The notes under the pieces were generated by a model. That model was not told the DNA's origin, searched no databases, and saw only the letters and a program-made list of their open reading frames with translations. Below are positions 1 to 5,840 of a DNA stretch of 9,382 nucleotides, in pieces. This DNA comes from Alkalimonas sp. (GTDB lineage: Bacteria > Pseudomonadota > Gammaproteobacteria > Enterobacterales > Alteromonadaceae), in contig JAIUMG010000122.1 in assembly GCA_022565655.1 (NCBI GenBank), forward strand, positions 1 to 9,382. The letters run 5' to 3'. The translations under genes and the position numbers were made by a program. Numbering within the stretch: the stretch's first letter is position 1; each line of letters opens with the position of its first letter.

Positions 1-371
1 AAACGCCTTATCAACTGATGGGGGGGGAAGCCAAGGTGCGTCAATTAGCAGACCGCTTCTACGATGTGATGGAAGCCGCCCCAGAGGCAAAAGAGCTGTA
101 TGCCATCCACCCCCAACCCCTGCATGGCATCCGGCAAAAATTCTTTGAGTTTCTCTCCGGCTGGTTAGGCGGCCCTCCGCTGTTTGAACAGAAATACGGC
201 CATCCACGGCTGCGCGCCCGTCATCTGCCTTTTACCGTTAACCAGCAGCTACGTGATCAGTGGATGTTTTGCATGAATAAAGCGCTGGATGAAGTGGTGG
301 AGCATGAGCTATTGCGAGAAGGCATTCGCCAGTCACTGGGGCAACTGGCGAGCCATATGATTAATTGTTAA
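1..371 (+). CDS. Group II truncated haemoglobin (YjbI/trHbO-like), 5' partial
   Basis: This is a small haem protein of the 2/2 globin family, group II, which binds O2 or other diatomic ligands in the cytoplasm; members are linked to oxygen handling or to oxidative and nitrosative stress. The reading frame is open to the window edge. Codons before the ATG at 18 read TPYQL, and a stretch like TPY.. LGGE is the usual family N-terminus, so ATG 18 is internal and the true start lies outside the window. Numbering from ATG 18, the B-helix Tyr is in RFYDVM (Y15), the glycine-rich GWLGGP is at 48-53, the proximal His F8 is H69 in RARHLPF, and the group II Trp G8 is W82 in DQWMF. Only a few N-terminal residues should be missing. 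The stop lies 11 bp inside the 3' end of hemF on the other strand. A run of eight G occurs at 20-27. The class is clear; the exact physiological role is not. Confidence 0.9.
   Translation, partial: TPYQLMGGEAKVRQLADRFYDVMEAAPEAKELYAIHPQPLHGIRQKFFEFLSGWLGGPPLFEQKYGHPRLRARHLPFTVNQQLRDQWMFCMNKALDEVVEHELLREGIRQSLGQLASHMINC
326..351. repeat. Perfect 8-bp inverted repeat in the haemoglobin 3' end
   Basis: TCGCCAGT (326-333) and ACTGGCGA (344-351) are exact reverse complements around a 10-nt loop. The repeat lies inside the haemoglobin coding sequence, just downstream of the hemF stop when read on -. Neither strand has a T-run right after it, so it is not a classic intrinsic terminator. It could be a weak pause or RNA end-protecting hairpin for the convergent transcripts, or chance. 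Confidence 0.4.
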
Positions 372-1293
372 GGCCAAGCCAATCTTGCGGCTTTAAGTAA
401 CGATCGTACAACAAAAACTCCGGGCTGCCAGGCTCTGGTTGATAGCCATATTGCCAGCAAACCAGCGGCGGCATCGACATCAGAATCGACTCGGTGCGGC
501 CACCGCTTTGCAAACCAAACAAGGTGCCCCGATCGTACACCAGATTAAACTCGACATAGCGGCCGCGGCGGTACAGCTGGAACTGTCGCTCACGCTCACC
601 ATAGGGTGTTTCTTTGCGTTTTTCGACCAACGGCAAGTAGGCTGGTAAAAAAGCCTCACCGATAGAGCGCATCAGGGCAAAGCTCTGCTCAAAACCGGGC
701 TCGTTTAAATCATCAAAGAATAAACCACCCACCCCCCGAGTCTCAGCCCGATGTTTCAGGTAAAAGTATTCATCACACCATTTTTTGTAATCTGGGTAGT
801 ACTGCTCACCAAAAGGATCGCAGGCTGCTTTCGCCACTTGATGCCAATGCACCACATCCTCTTCAAACGGATAAAACGGTGTCAGGTCAAAACCACCGCC
901 AAACCACCACACCGGCTCCTCACCTGCTTTCTCAGCAATAAAAAAGCGTACATTAGCATGAGTGGTTGGTATAAACGGGTTCAATGGGTGGATCACCAAA
1001 GATACCCCACAAGCATGAAAGCTGCGCCCGGCTAATTCAGGCCGATGTGCCGTAGCCGAAGCAGGCATCTGAGCACCATACACATGGGAGTAGTTCACGC
1101 CTGCCTGCTCAAACACAGCTCCGCCGGTTAAAACCCGGCTACGTCCACCGCCACCTTCAGGCCGCTGCCAGGCATCCTCAATAAAGGTTGCGCCACCATC
1201 GGCTTGCTGCAGGGCCTGACAAATTTGATCCTGCAACTGTTGTAAAAATGCCTGCACCTGAGGCAACTGCTGTTCTTTATGATCAGTTTGCAC
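361..1293 (-). CDS. hemF: Oxygen-dependent coproporphyrinogen III oxidase
   Basis: HemF decarboxylates two propionate groups of coproporphyrinogen III to vinyls, using O2 as acceptor, to give protoporphyrinogen IX; it is a cytosolic dimer in haem synthesis. The 310-residue product aligns end to end with E. coli HemF (about 299 aa). It shows GGGGRSRVL (47-55), MPASATAHRPELAGRS (76-91), WWFGGGFDLTPFY (129-141), KKWCDEYFYLKHR (170-182) and GRYVEFNLVYDRGT (244-257). The four conserved histidines of the family (E. coli H96, H106, H145, H175) correspond to H102, H112, H151 and H181. The start is GTG (1291-1293), backed by a strong AAGGAG (1300-1305, on -) six nt upstream. It begins two nt after the tsaC stop, so the pair is almost certainly cotranscribed and translationally coupled. 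Its 3' end overlaps the haemoglobin gene. Confidence 0.97.
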   Translation of the reverse strand: MQTDHKEQQLPQVQAFLQQLQDQICQALQQADGGATFIEDAWQRPEGGGGRSRVLTGGAVFEQAGVNYSHVYGAQMPASATAHRPELAGRSFHACGVSLVIHPLNPFIPTTHANVRFFIAEKAGEEPVWWFGGGFDLTPFYPFEEDVVHWHQVAKAACDPFGEQYYPDYKKWCDEYFYLKHRAETRGVGGLFFDDLNEPGFEQSFALMRSIGEAFLPAYLPLVEKRKETPYGERERQFQLYRRGRYVEFNLVYDRGTLFGLQSGGRTESILMSMPPLVCWQYGYQPEPGSPEFLLYDRYLKPQDWLGLNN

Positions 1294-1295
1294 CG

Positions 1296-1859
1296 CTAAC
1301 TCCTTAACGTCTGGCCTTGAATGGCATCACGGATCTGACTGGGCTGACTGGCACCGCCAAGCTCTCCGCCAACAATAGCGGCCAACTCGGCACCCAATGC
1401 AGTATCCAGCTCGGCAAGATCCCGAATCGCATCCTGGCCTGCCCGGTTGGCACTGGTCGAGACCAGCGGATGGTTCAACGCCAAACAAAGCTCTCGTACC
1501 ACTGGGTGGGCACTAACCCGAACCGCAATACTGGTATGCTGGCCGGTGATCCAGGCAGGTGCGCTTTTGCTGGCAGGCAACACCCAGCTGACATGACCAG
1601 GCCAGCTGGAAAAAATAGCCGAGCGCCGTTCCAGAGGAATGGCCTGGTCATCCACATAAGGCAACAGCTGCGAATAATTAGCCGCCACTAAGATTAATCC
1701 CTTCTCAACCGGGCGCTGCTTAATGGCTAATAATTTCAATACGGCCTGTTGCTGCAAGGGATCGCAGCCAAGGCCATACACTGCCTCGGTTGGGTAGGCA
1801 ATCACCTCACCCGCCTGGACCAGCTCTATCACTTGTTCAATCGAATGCGTTTTCGTCAT
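1296..1859 (-). CDS. tsaC: Threonylcarbamoyl-AMP synthase (TsaC/YrdC family)
   Basis: TsaC makes L-threonylcarbamoyl-AMP from Thr, bicarbonate and ATP, the first step of the universal t6A37 modification of ANN-decoding tRNAs. At 187 aa it is the short, single-domain TsaC type (E. coli 190 aa), without the extra Sua5 domain. Visible family blocks are AYPTEAVYGLGCDP (21-34), the basic KQRPVEKGLIL (47-57), SIAVRVSAHPVV (110-121) and PLVSTSANRAG (131-141). The usual WPGPVT segment reads WPGHVS (86-91) here, a mild variation at two positions. The ATG at 1857-1859 has only a weak GAAGAG-like site upstream, but the N-terminus fits the family. It is the first gene of a tsaC-hemF unit (gap 2 nt) and diverges from purE across a 91-bp control region. 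Identification is firm. Confidence 0.96.
   Translation of the reverse strand: MTKTHSIEQVIELVQAGEVIAYPTEAVYGLGCDPLQQQAVLKLLAIKQRPVEKGLILVAANYSQLLPYVDDQAIPLERRSAIFSSWPGHVSWVLPASKSAPAWITGQHTSIAVRVSAHPVVRELCLALNHPLVSTSANRAGQDAIRDLAELDTALGAELAAIVGGELGGASQPSQIRDAIQGQTLRS
1300..1305 (-). promoter_or_regulatory. Ribosome binding site deciding the hemF GTG start
   Basis: On the minus strand AAGGAG sits inside the last codons of tsaC, 6 nt before GTG 1293. It supports this non-ATG start and implies that ribosomes finishing tsaC can restart on hemF. Confidence 0.65.
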
Positions 1860-1876
1860 CAGCTCTTCAGTAAAAA

Positions 1877-1905
1877 TTCAATTCAGTGGCAGTTCCCGCT
1901 ATAAT
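1877..1905 (+). promoter_or_regulatory. Predicted sigma-70 promoter for purE-purK
   Basis: A perfect TATAAT at 1900-1905 lies 17 bp after TTCAAT (1877-1882; 3 of 6 to TTGACA). Start of transcription would be near 1912, giving a leader of roughly 40 nt before the purE ATG. CCGCT is repeated directly at 1896-1900 and 1907-1911, about one helical turn apart, straddling the -10. I looked for a PurR-type palindrome around the promoter and did not see one. Confidence 0.5.
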
Positions 1906-1929
1906 ACCGCTTTCGCGATCACACTTCAT
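1901..1929 (-). promoter_or_regulatory. Possible tsaC-hemF promoter sharing the -10 with purE
   Basis: On the minus strand TATTAT (1906-1901; 5 of 6) overlaps the purE -10 almost completely. A weak ATGAAG (-35 match 3 of 6) lies 17 bp upstream at 1929-1924. The resulting leader to the tsaC ATG would be about 35-40 nt. The -35 is poor, so this is a candidate only. Confidence 0.3.
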
Positions 1930-1936
1930 TCTCTTC

Positions 1937-1944
1937 AGAAGGAA
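1937..1944 (+). promoter_or_regulatory. purE ribosome binding site
   Basis: AGAAGGAA ends six nt before ATG 1951 and includes AAGGA. It fixes the purE start. Confidence 0.6.
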
Positions 1945-1950
1945 ACTCCA

Positions 1951-2442
1951 ATGCACGTCGGGATTATAATGGGTTCGACCTCAGACTGGCCAACCATGAA
2001 GCATACCGCTGATATGCTGGATTATTTTGGCATTCAATACGAAACCAAAGTAGTTTCCGCCCATCGCACCCCTCAACTGCTGGCTGATTATGCCTCATCC
2101 GCTGCCGAGCGTGGCCTGAAAGTGATTATTGCCGGTGCCGGTGGAGCTGCCCATCTACCCGGCATGACGGCAGCCTTTACCAGTTTGCCTGTCTTGGGCG
2201 TACCGGTGCAGTCCAAGGCGCTCAAAGGGATGGACTCATTATTATCTATCGTGCAAATGCCAAAGGGCGTTGCCGTTGGCACTTTGGCCATTGGCGATGC
2301 CGGAGCGGCTAACGCAGGCTTATTGGCAGCGCAAATTCTCGCGACCCAGGATGCCGAGCTGATGAAGAAAGTTGATCAGTTCCGCCAGCAACAAACCGAT
2401 AAAGTCCTTAGTCAGCCTGATCCTTCGGGGTTAACACTATGA
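1951..2442 (+). CDS. purE: N5-carboxyaminoimidazole ribonucleotide mutase
   Basis: PurE (class I) moves the carboxyl group of N5-CAIR from N5 to C4 to give CAIR in de novo purine synthesis; the family forms cytosolic octamers. The 163-residue product matches E. coli PurE (169 aa) throughout. The N-terminal phosphate-binding segment is GIIMGSTSDW (4-13), the catalytic His is H38 in VVSAHRTP (equivalent to E. coli H45), and the substrate loop is GAGGAAHLPGM. VGTLAIG and AANAGLLAAQIL complete the bacterial class I signature. The start ATG has a good ribosome binding site 6 nt upstream. Its stop overlaps the purK start in ATGA, so both proteins come from one message. This matters because N5-CAIR is unstable and is made by PurK. 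The pair is transcribed away from tsaC. Confidence 0.97.
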   Translation: MHVGIIMGSTSDWPTMKHTADMLDYFGIQYETKVVSAHRTPQLLADYASSAAERGLKVIIAGAGGAAHLPGMTAAFTSLPVLGVPVQSKALKGMDSLLSIVQMPKGVAVGTLAIGDAGAANAGLLAAQILATQDAELMKKVDQFRQQQTDKVLSQPDPSGLTL

Positions 2443-3581
2443 AGGTACTGGTGTTGGGAGCTGGCCAACTTGCCCGAATGATGGCATTGGAAGCCTTGCC
2501 GCTGAATATCGACGTTGAAGCCTTTGATGTGCGCAGCGATCAAGTTATCCACCCCCTCAGCCAGCAAGTACTTGGGGAAGGACTGCAACAAGCCCTGCGC
2601 GAAGCCGATGTCGTCACCGCTGAGTTCGAACATATTCCGCTATCGGTGCTTGAGCCCTGCCAGCAAAGTGGTAAGTTTTATCCAGGCAGTACCGCTATTT
2701 TAGCCGGAGGCGACCGGCGAAGGGAAAAAGCCCTGCTGCAACAAGCGGGGGTTCGCACGGCAGCCTTCCAACCGGTCAAAAGTCGCGCGGATTTTGATGC
2801 CGCTATAGCCAGCCTTGGTTTGCCATTGGTCTTGAAAAGCGCATTGGAAGGCTACGATGGCAAAGGCCAGTGGCGTATCAAATCAATCGAGCAGGTCGAT
2901 GCGGTCTGGGCCGATATCACTCAGTTTCTGAAGCAATCGTCGAAAAAAATTGATCAGGGCATAGTAGCAGAGCAGTTTATTCCATTTGATTGCGAAGTAT
3001 CACTGGTGGGTGCCAGAGCGAGCGATGGCCAGATTAAATGGTATCCGCTGACTGAGAACCACCATGTCAATGGCGTCCTGAGTGTCTCTGTTGCCAGAGC
3101 ACAGCATCCACTTCAGGCGCAGGCGGAACAAATGTTTAGCGCCATTGCCGAACAACTGAACTATGTTGGTGTTTTGGCCATTGAGTTCTTTGTCGTTGGT
3201 GACACTCTGCTGGTCAATGAAATTGCGCCTAGGGTACATAACTCCGGACACTGGACTCAGCAAGGCAGTGATAGCAGTCAGTTTGCCAATCATATCCGCG
3301 CTGTTTGCCACTTACCGCTAGGTGAAACTAGCTTGCAACGGCCGACTCTGATGGTGAATATCCTTGGCATAGACAAACTGCCAGAGAACTTACTGGCAAT
3401 TCCAGAACTGCACCTGCATTGGTATGGTAAAACCGCCCGGCCAGGCCGTAAGATGGGCCATATTAACCTATCGGCTGGAACGACGGCCGAACTCAAGCAA
3501 CGCTTTGCCGAGCTAATCAGCCTGCTGCCAGCCACGCACTTTCCTGAACTGGACACCATGCTGCAACGTCTTGACGTGTAA
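2439..3581 (+). CDS. purK: N5-carboxyaminoimidazole ribonucleotide synthase
   Basis: PurK is the ATP-grasp enzyme that joins bicarbonate and AIR, with ATP, to give N5-CAIR, the substrate of PurE. At 380 aa it is slightly longer than E. coli PurK (about 355 aa). The N-terminal nucleotide-binding-like domain opens with VLGAGQLARMM (5-15). The ATP-grasp core spans roughly 92-290, with the glycine-rich loop GYDGKGQ (138-144), VAEQFIPFDCEVS (176-188), and the metal-binding end with E249 and the VNEIAPRVHNSGHWT block (259-273). The C-terminal domain carries YGKTARPGRKMGHI (329-342). The ATG overlaps the purE stop by 4 nt and has no strong ribosome binding site of its own, which suggests translational coupling. 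Only 7 bp separate its stop from the stop of the convergent yrdD. Confidence 0.97.
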   Translation: MKVLVLGAGQLARMMALEALPLNIDVEAFDVRSDQVIHPLSQQVLGEGLQQALREADVVTAEFEHIPLSVLEPCQQSGKFYPGSTAILAGGDRRREKALLQQAGVRTAAFQPVKSRADFDAAIASLGLPLVLKSALEGYDGKGQWRIKSIEQVDAVWADITQFLKQSSKKIDQGIVAEQFIPFDCEVSLVGARASDGQIKWYPLTENHHVNGVLSVSVARAQHPLQAQAEQMFSAIAEQLNYVGVLAIEFFVVGDTLLVNEIAPRVHNSGHWTQQGSDSSQFANHIRAVCHLPLGETSLQRPTLMVNILGIDKLPENLLAIPELHLHWYGKTARPGRKMGHINLSAGTTAELKQRFAELISLLPATHFPELDTMLQRLDV

Positions 3582-3588
3582 TTTCTGA

Positions 3589-4146
3589 TTAATCGCTTGA
3601 GGCTTGCTCTGCCAGGCAGTTTTTATCTGCGCAGAGCAGCTTTTCGCCTTTGGCCGTTTTCTTTTTTTGCAACAAAGCAAAGCCGCACTGTTGGCACTGC
3701 CCCGCAACCGGCTGCTCATTCAACAAAAACTTGCACTTCGGGTAACGATCGCAGCCATAAAAATGCTTACCATACTTACTGATGCGCGCTACCAGCTGGC
3801 CTTTGTGGCAACATGGGCAGGGGTAAGTCTCCGTTGTCTCTTGCTCGTCATGCACAATAAAATCACAGGCCGGGTAAGCACTGCAGCCGATAAACATACC
3901 ATAACGACCATTTTTTACTGCCAGCGGCTGGCCACACTTGGGACAGGGCTCATGATCCAGCGTTTTAACCACGCTGTGTTCATGCTCATGCAATGGTTTG
4001 ATGTATTGGCAGGATGGGTAGTTGCTACAGCCTATAAAGGGGCCGTTCTTGCCCGATTTGATCTGCAGCGAATGCTGACACAGCGGACAACTGCCAGGGC
4101 TTTGGTCCAATTTAAATAAAGGGTCGTGCTGTGAAGACATGGCCAT
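3589..4146 (-). CDS. yrdD: Topoisomerase-type C4 zinc-finger protein (YrdD family)
   Basis: This 185-residue protein is built almost wholly from zinc fingers of the kind found at the C-terminus of DNA topoisomerase I, without any catalytic topoisomerase domain. Four Cys4 sets are visible: C20/C23/C40/C46, C68/C71/C88/C94, C110/C113/C132/C138 and C151/C154/C172/C177. The first three share the pattern CPxC, then a G-rich turn, then GCxxYPxC; the fourth is diverged. E. coli YrdD (about 180 aa) has the same design and also sits beside smg and tsaC. Nucleic-acid binding is likely by homology, but the cellular role is unknown. The start could be ATG 4146 or ATG 4140 (two codons later); neither has a clear ribosome binding site. 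A 108-bp gap separates it from smg, so it may have its own promoter. Confidence 0.9.
   Translation of the reverse strand: MAMSSQHDPLFKLDQSPGSCPLCQHSLQIKSGKNGPFIGCSNYPSCQYIKPLHEHEHSVVKTLDHEPCPKCGQPLAVKNGRYGMFIGCSAYPACDFIVHDEQETTETYPCPCCHKGQLVARISKYGKHFYGCDRYPKCKFLLNEQPVAGQCQQCGFALLQKKKTAKGEKLLCADKNCLAEQASSD
3605..3644 (+). terminator. Possible purK terminator inside the yrdD 3' end
   Basis: TGCTCTGC (3605-3612) and GCAGAGCA (3631-3638) are exact reverse complements around an 18-nt loop, followed two nt later by TTTT (3641-3644). A smaller hairpin CTGC/GCAG (3609-3619) followed by T5 is nested at the left arm. On + this lies 24 nt past the purK stop. The long loop and short T-run make it weak, and it lies within yrdD coding sequence. 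Confidence 0.25.
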
Positions 4147-4172
4147 AGCTACCGAAGAATCATCCGGTCATC

Positions 4173-4201
4173 AGTATGCCATAACGCCATGTCATTCCCA
4201 A
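4173..4201 (-). promoter_or_regulatory. Candidate promoter for yrdD
   Basis: On the minus strand TTGGGA (4201-4196; 4 of 6) and CATACT (4178-4173; 4 of 6) are spaced by 17 bp, ahead of the yrdD ATG at 4146. It fits the 108-bp gap after smg. Both boxes are imperfect. Confidence 0.28.
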
Positions 4202-4236
4202 ACCCAGGCGAATAACAATAGGTTAGCAAGGCAGAA

Positions 4237-4266
4237 CAACTGCACCCCTTTTATTTAGTGCAGTTG
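4237..4266 (-). repeat. Perfect 9-bp hairpin spanning the smg stop codon
   Basis: CAACTGCAC and GTGCAGTTG (4237-4245 and 4258-4266) are exact reverse complements with a 12-nt AT-rich loop. In the smg transcript the left arm is formed by the last three sense codons (Gln-Leu-His), the stop codon TAA lies in the loop, and the right arm is untranslated. No T-run follows, so a simple intrinsic terminator is unlikely. A transcript-end or processing structure between smg and yrdD is possible. Confidence 0.55.
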
Positions 4267-4728
4267 ACCATCTGGCTCATCAAAAATCAGATCTTCCATC
4301 TGAGCATAGGCACTTTCCCGGCCAGGTACATTAAACAACACCATCAGCACCACCCATTTCAGGTCGTCAAGGCTGATGCTCTGGCCATCCAGATCCATCA
4401 CCCGGTCCAGCACCATTTCACGAGTCGAGGCATCCAGCACATTAATCTGCTCGAGAAACATCAGGAATCCCTGACAACTGGTATCCATTTTACGGGCCTC
4501 CTGCGGGGTGAAAATCCGCATGGAGCTAACGGTCATCTTGGTTAAGTAAGGTTTAACATGGCTTTCTTGCAGTTTGGATAAGCTATCCAGCCATTGCAGA
4601 GCTCTGAAGATATCATCGTCATGAAAACCAGCCAGGCTTAGTTCCTTGGTCAGGTCATCGTGGTCGACAAAGATCTCCGATTCGTTGTGGATGTAGTTTT
4701 CGAACAGGTATACGAGGATATCAAACAT
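4255..4728 (-). CDS. smg: Smg protein (DUF494 family)
   Basis: Smg is a small conserved gammaproteobacterial protein of unknown function, almost always found next to dprA and the def-fmt region. At 157 aa it has exactly the length I recall for E. coli Smg. It begins MFDILVYLFENYI and carries the acidic N-terminal half, the central RIFTPQEARKMDTSCQGFL segment (about 71-89), and a helical C-terminal half with LEQINVLD and the DLKWVVLMVLFN segment near the end. It has no signal peptide, membrane segment or catalytic motif. A strong GAGGAG (4743-4738, on -) lies 9 nt before the ATG, inside the 3' end of dprA, and the dprA stop is only 2 nt upstream. Coupled expression with dprA is therefore likely. 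Confidence 0.95.
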   Translation of the reverse strand: MFDILVYLFENYIHNESEIFVDHDDLTKELSLAGFHDDDIFRALQWLDSLSKLQESHVKPYLTKMTVSSMRIFTPQEARKMDTSCQGFLMFLEQINVLDASTREMVLDRVMDLDGQSISLDDLKWVVLMVLFNVPGRESAYAQMEDLIFDEPDGQLH

Positions 4729-4730
4729 GA

Positions 4731-5816
4731 TCAGGTACTCCTCACTCTGATGTAGCCACCAGGCACTACTGCCACCAGACCTGCCAGCTCAAGCTGCAGC
4801 AAGGCAATGGTCGTGTCTGCCACGGGCAGTTGAGACCGCTCTGCGATCAAGTCAACTGCAGTGGCCTCATCTCCTACGTTAGCCAACAAAGCGTCATCGA
4901 ACAAGTCTGGAGATGATTTTTTTTCACTTTGCTGCGTATTTAGACTCGATTTTGCGAAAAAAGTCCATTCTTCCAAGATATCGGCCACAGAAGTGGTCAG
5001 TTTAGCGCCCTGCTGGATCAGTGCATGGCACCCCGCTGCCTGCGGATGATAAATCGAACCGGGAATGGCAAATACATCCCGGTTAGACTCCACCGCCAGT
5101 TGGGCACTGATCAGTGAGCCGCTTTTTAACGCGGCTTCAACCACCAAGGTTCCTTTCGACAACCCCACCACGATACGGTTACGCTGAGGGAAATAGGCTG
5201 GCCGTGCTTCTTCCTGCGGGAAGTATTCCGACACCATGGCGCCTTGTTGGCAGATTTGTTCTGCCAGCGCTCGATTCGACTTCGGGTACACCCGCTCCAA
5301 GCCACTGCCCAAAACAGCAATTGTCGGGCCATCGACGGACAAAGCTCCCTGGTGAGCACAACTATCAATGCCACGGGCCATGCCACTGGTGATGACATAA
5401 CCATGCCGTACCAGCTCCGCAGCAAACTGATGGGCTATTTTACGGCCAGTTGGGCTGGGTTGGCGACTGCCTACAATAGCCAGTTGCGGCTGGCTCAGTA
5501 ACGAGACATCGCCAGCCACAAAAAGCACCAAAGGCGGTTGACGAATTTGTCTCAGTAAAGCGGGGTAACTGGCATCGTCGAAGCAGAGTATCTGGTGATC
5601 AGCCCGGCGGGATTGCCACTGCAAGGCTTGCTCAATGACGGATTGATTAGGTTGATGAAGCTTTGAAGCCTGCGCCTCACTCAGACCAAGTTGGCGTAAG
5701 GTGCTGATGGGTTGCTTACACAAGTCAGCGGCTGAACAATGCGCGCTGAGCCGCTGGATCTGAAAGCCACTGACACCGGCCTGAGCCAGCTGTAACCATA
5801 GTTTGATATCATCCAT
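4731..5816 (-). CDS. dprA: DNA processing protein DprA (Smf)
   Basis: DprA binds incoming single-stranded DNA during natural transformation, protects it and loads RecA; it is cytoplasmic and conserved even in species not known to be transformable. The 361-residue protein has all three family regions. An N-terminal helical, HhH/SAM-like part covers about 1-70. The central Rossmann-like domain (about 75-285) has VGSRQPSPTG (115-124), SGMARGIDSCAH (144-155), GSGLERVYP (170-178), FPQRNRIVVGLS (209-220), SGSLISA (232-238) and GSIYHPQAAGCH. A C-terminal winged-helix domain covers about 308-361, after a Lys/Ser-rich linker. The ATG has AGGAA 8 nt upstream. It lies 24 bp after the LysM/TsaP-like gene and 2 nt before smg, in one unit. 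No sign of decay. Confidence 0.96.
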   Translation of the reverse strand: MDDIKLWLQLAQAGVSGFQIQRLSAHCSAADLCKQPISTLRQLGLSEAQASKLHQPNQSVIEQALQWQSRRADHQILCFDDASYPALLRQIRQPPLVLFVAGDVSLLSQPQLAIVGSRQPSPTGRKIAHQFAAELVRHGYVITSGMARGIDSCAHQGALSVDGPTIAVLGSGLERVYPKSNRALAEQICQQGAMVSEYFPQEEARPAYFPQRNRIVVGLSKGTLVVEAALKSGSLISAQLAVESNRDVFAIPGSIYHPQAAGCHALIQQGAKLTTSVADILEEWTFFAKSSLNTQQSEKKSSPDLFDDALLANVGDEATAVDLIAERSQLPVADTTIALLQLELAGLVAVVPGGYIRVRST

Positions 5817-5840
5817 GACATCGGTTCCTAGCTAAAAACT

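Noticed and set aside
439..1035. Open frames on + opposite hemF (439-648 and 751-1035).
   Set aside because: They mirror a complete, highly conserved hemF, show no family features and have no ribosome binding sites.
1877..1950. PurR operator upstream of purE.
   Set aside because: purE is a PurR target in E. coli, but no 16-bp palindrome centred on CG with A- and T-rich flanks is visible near the promoter.
3604..4119. A 171-codon open frame on + opposite yrdD.
   Set aside because: It is the complement of a protein with 16 well-placed zinc-ligand cysteines. Its composition looks random and it has no recognisable motif.
4192..4245. Tiny hydrophobic reading frame on - after smg (GTG 4245 or TTG 4239, 15-17 codons), with AAAAGGGG just upstream.
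   Set aside because: The GTG touches the putative binding site, the TTG start is weak, it overlaps the hairpin arm, and so short a frame easily arises by chance. No support without conservation.
4237..4266. Intrinsic terminator for smg.
   Set aside because: The stem is perfect but no T-run follows on either strand, and the 12-nt loop is long. Kept only as an inverted repeat.
5126..5425. Open frames overlapping the dprA Rossmann domain on both strands.
   Set aside because: dprA is intact there with all its motifs; these frames are shadows.
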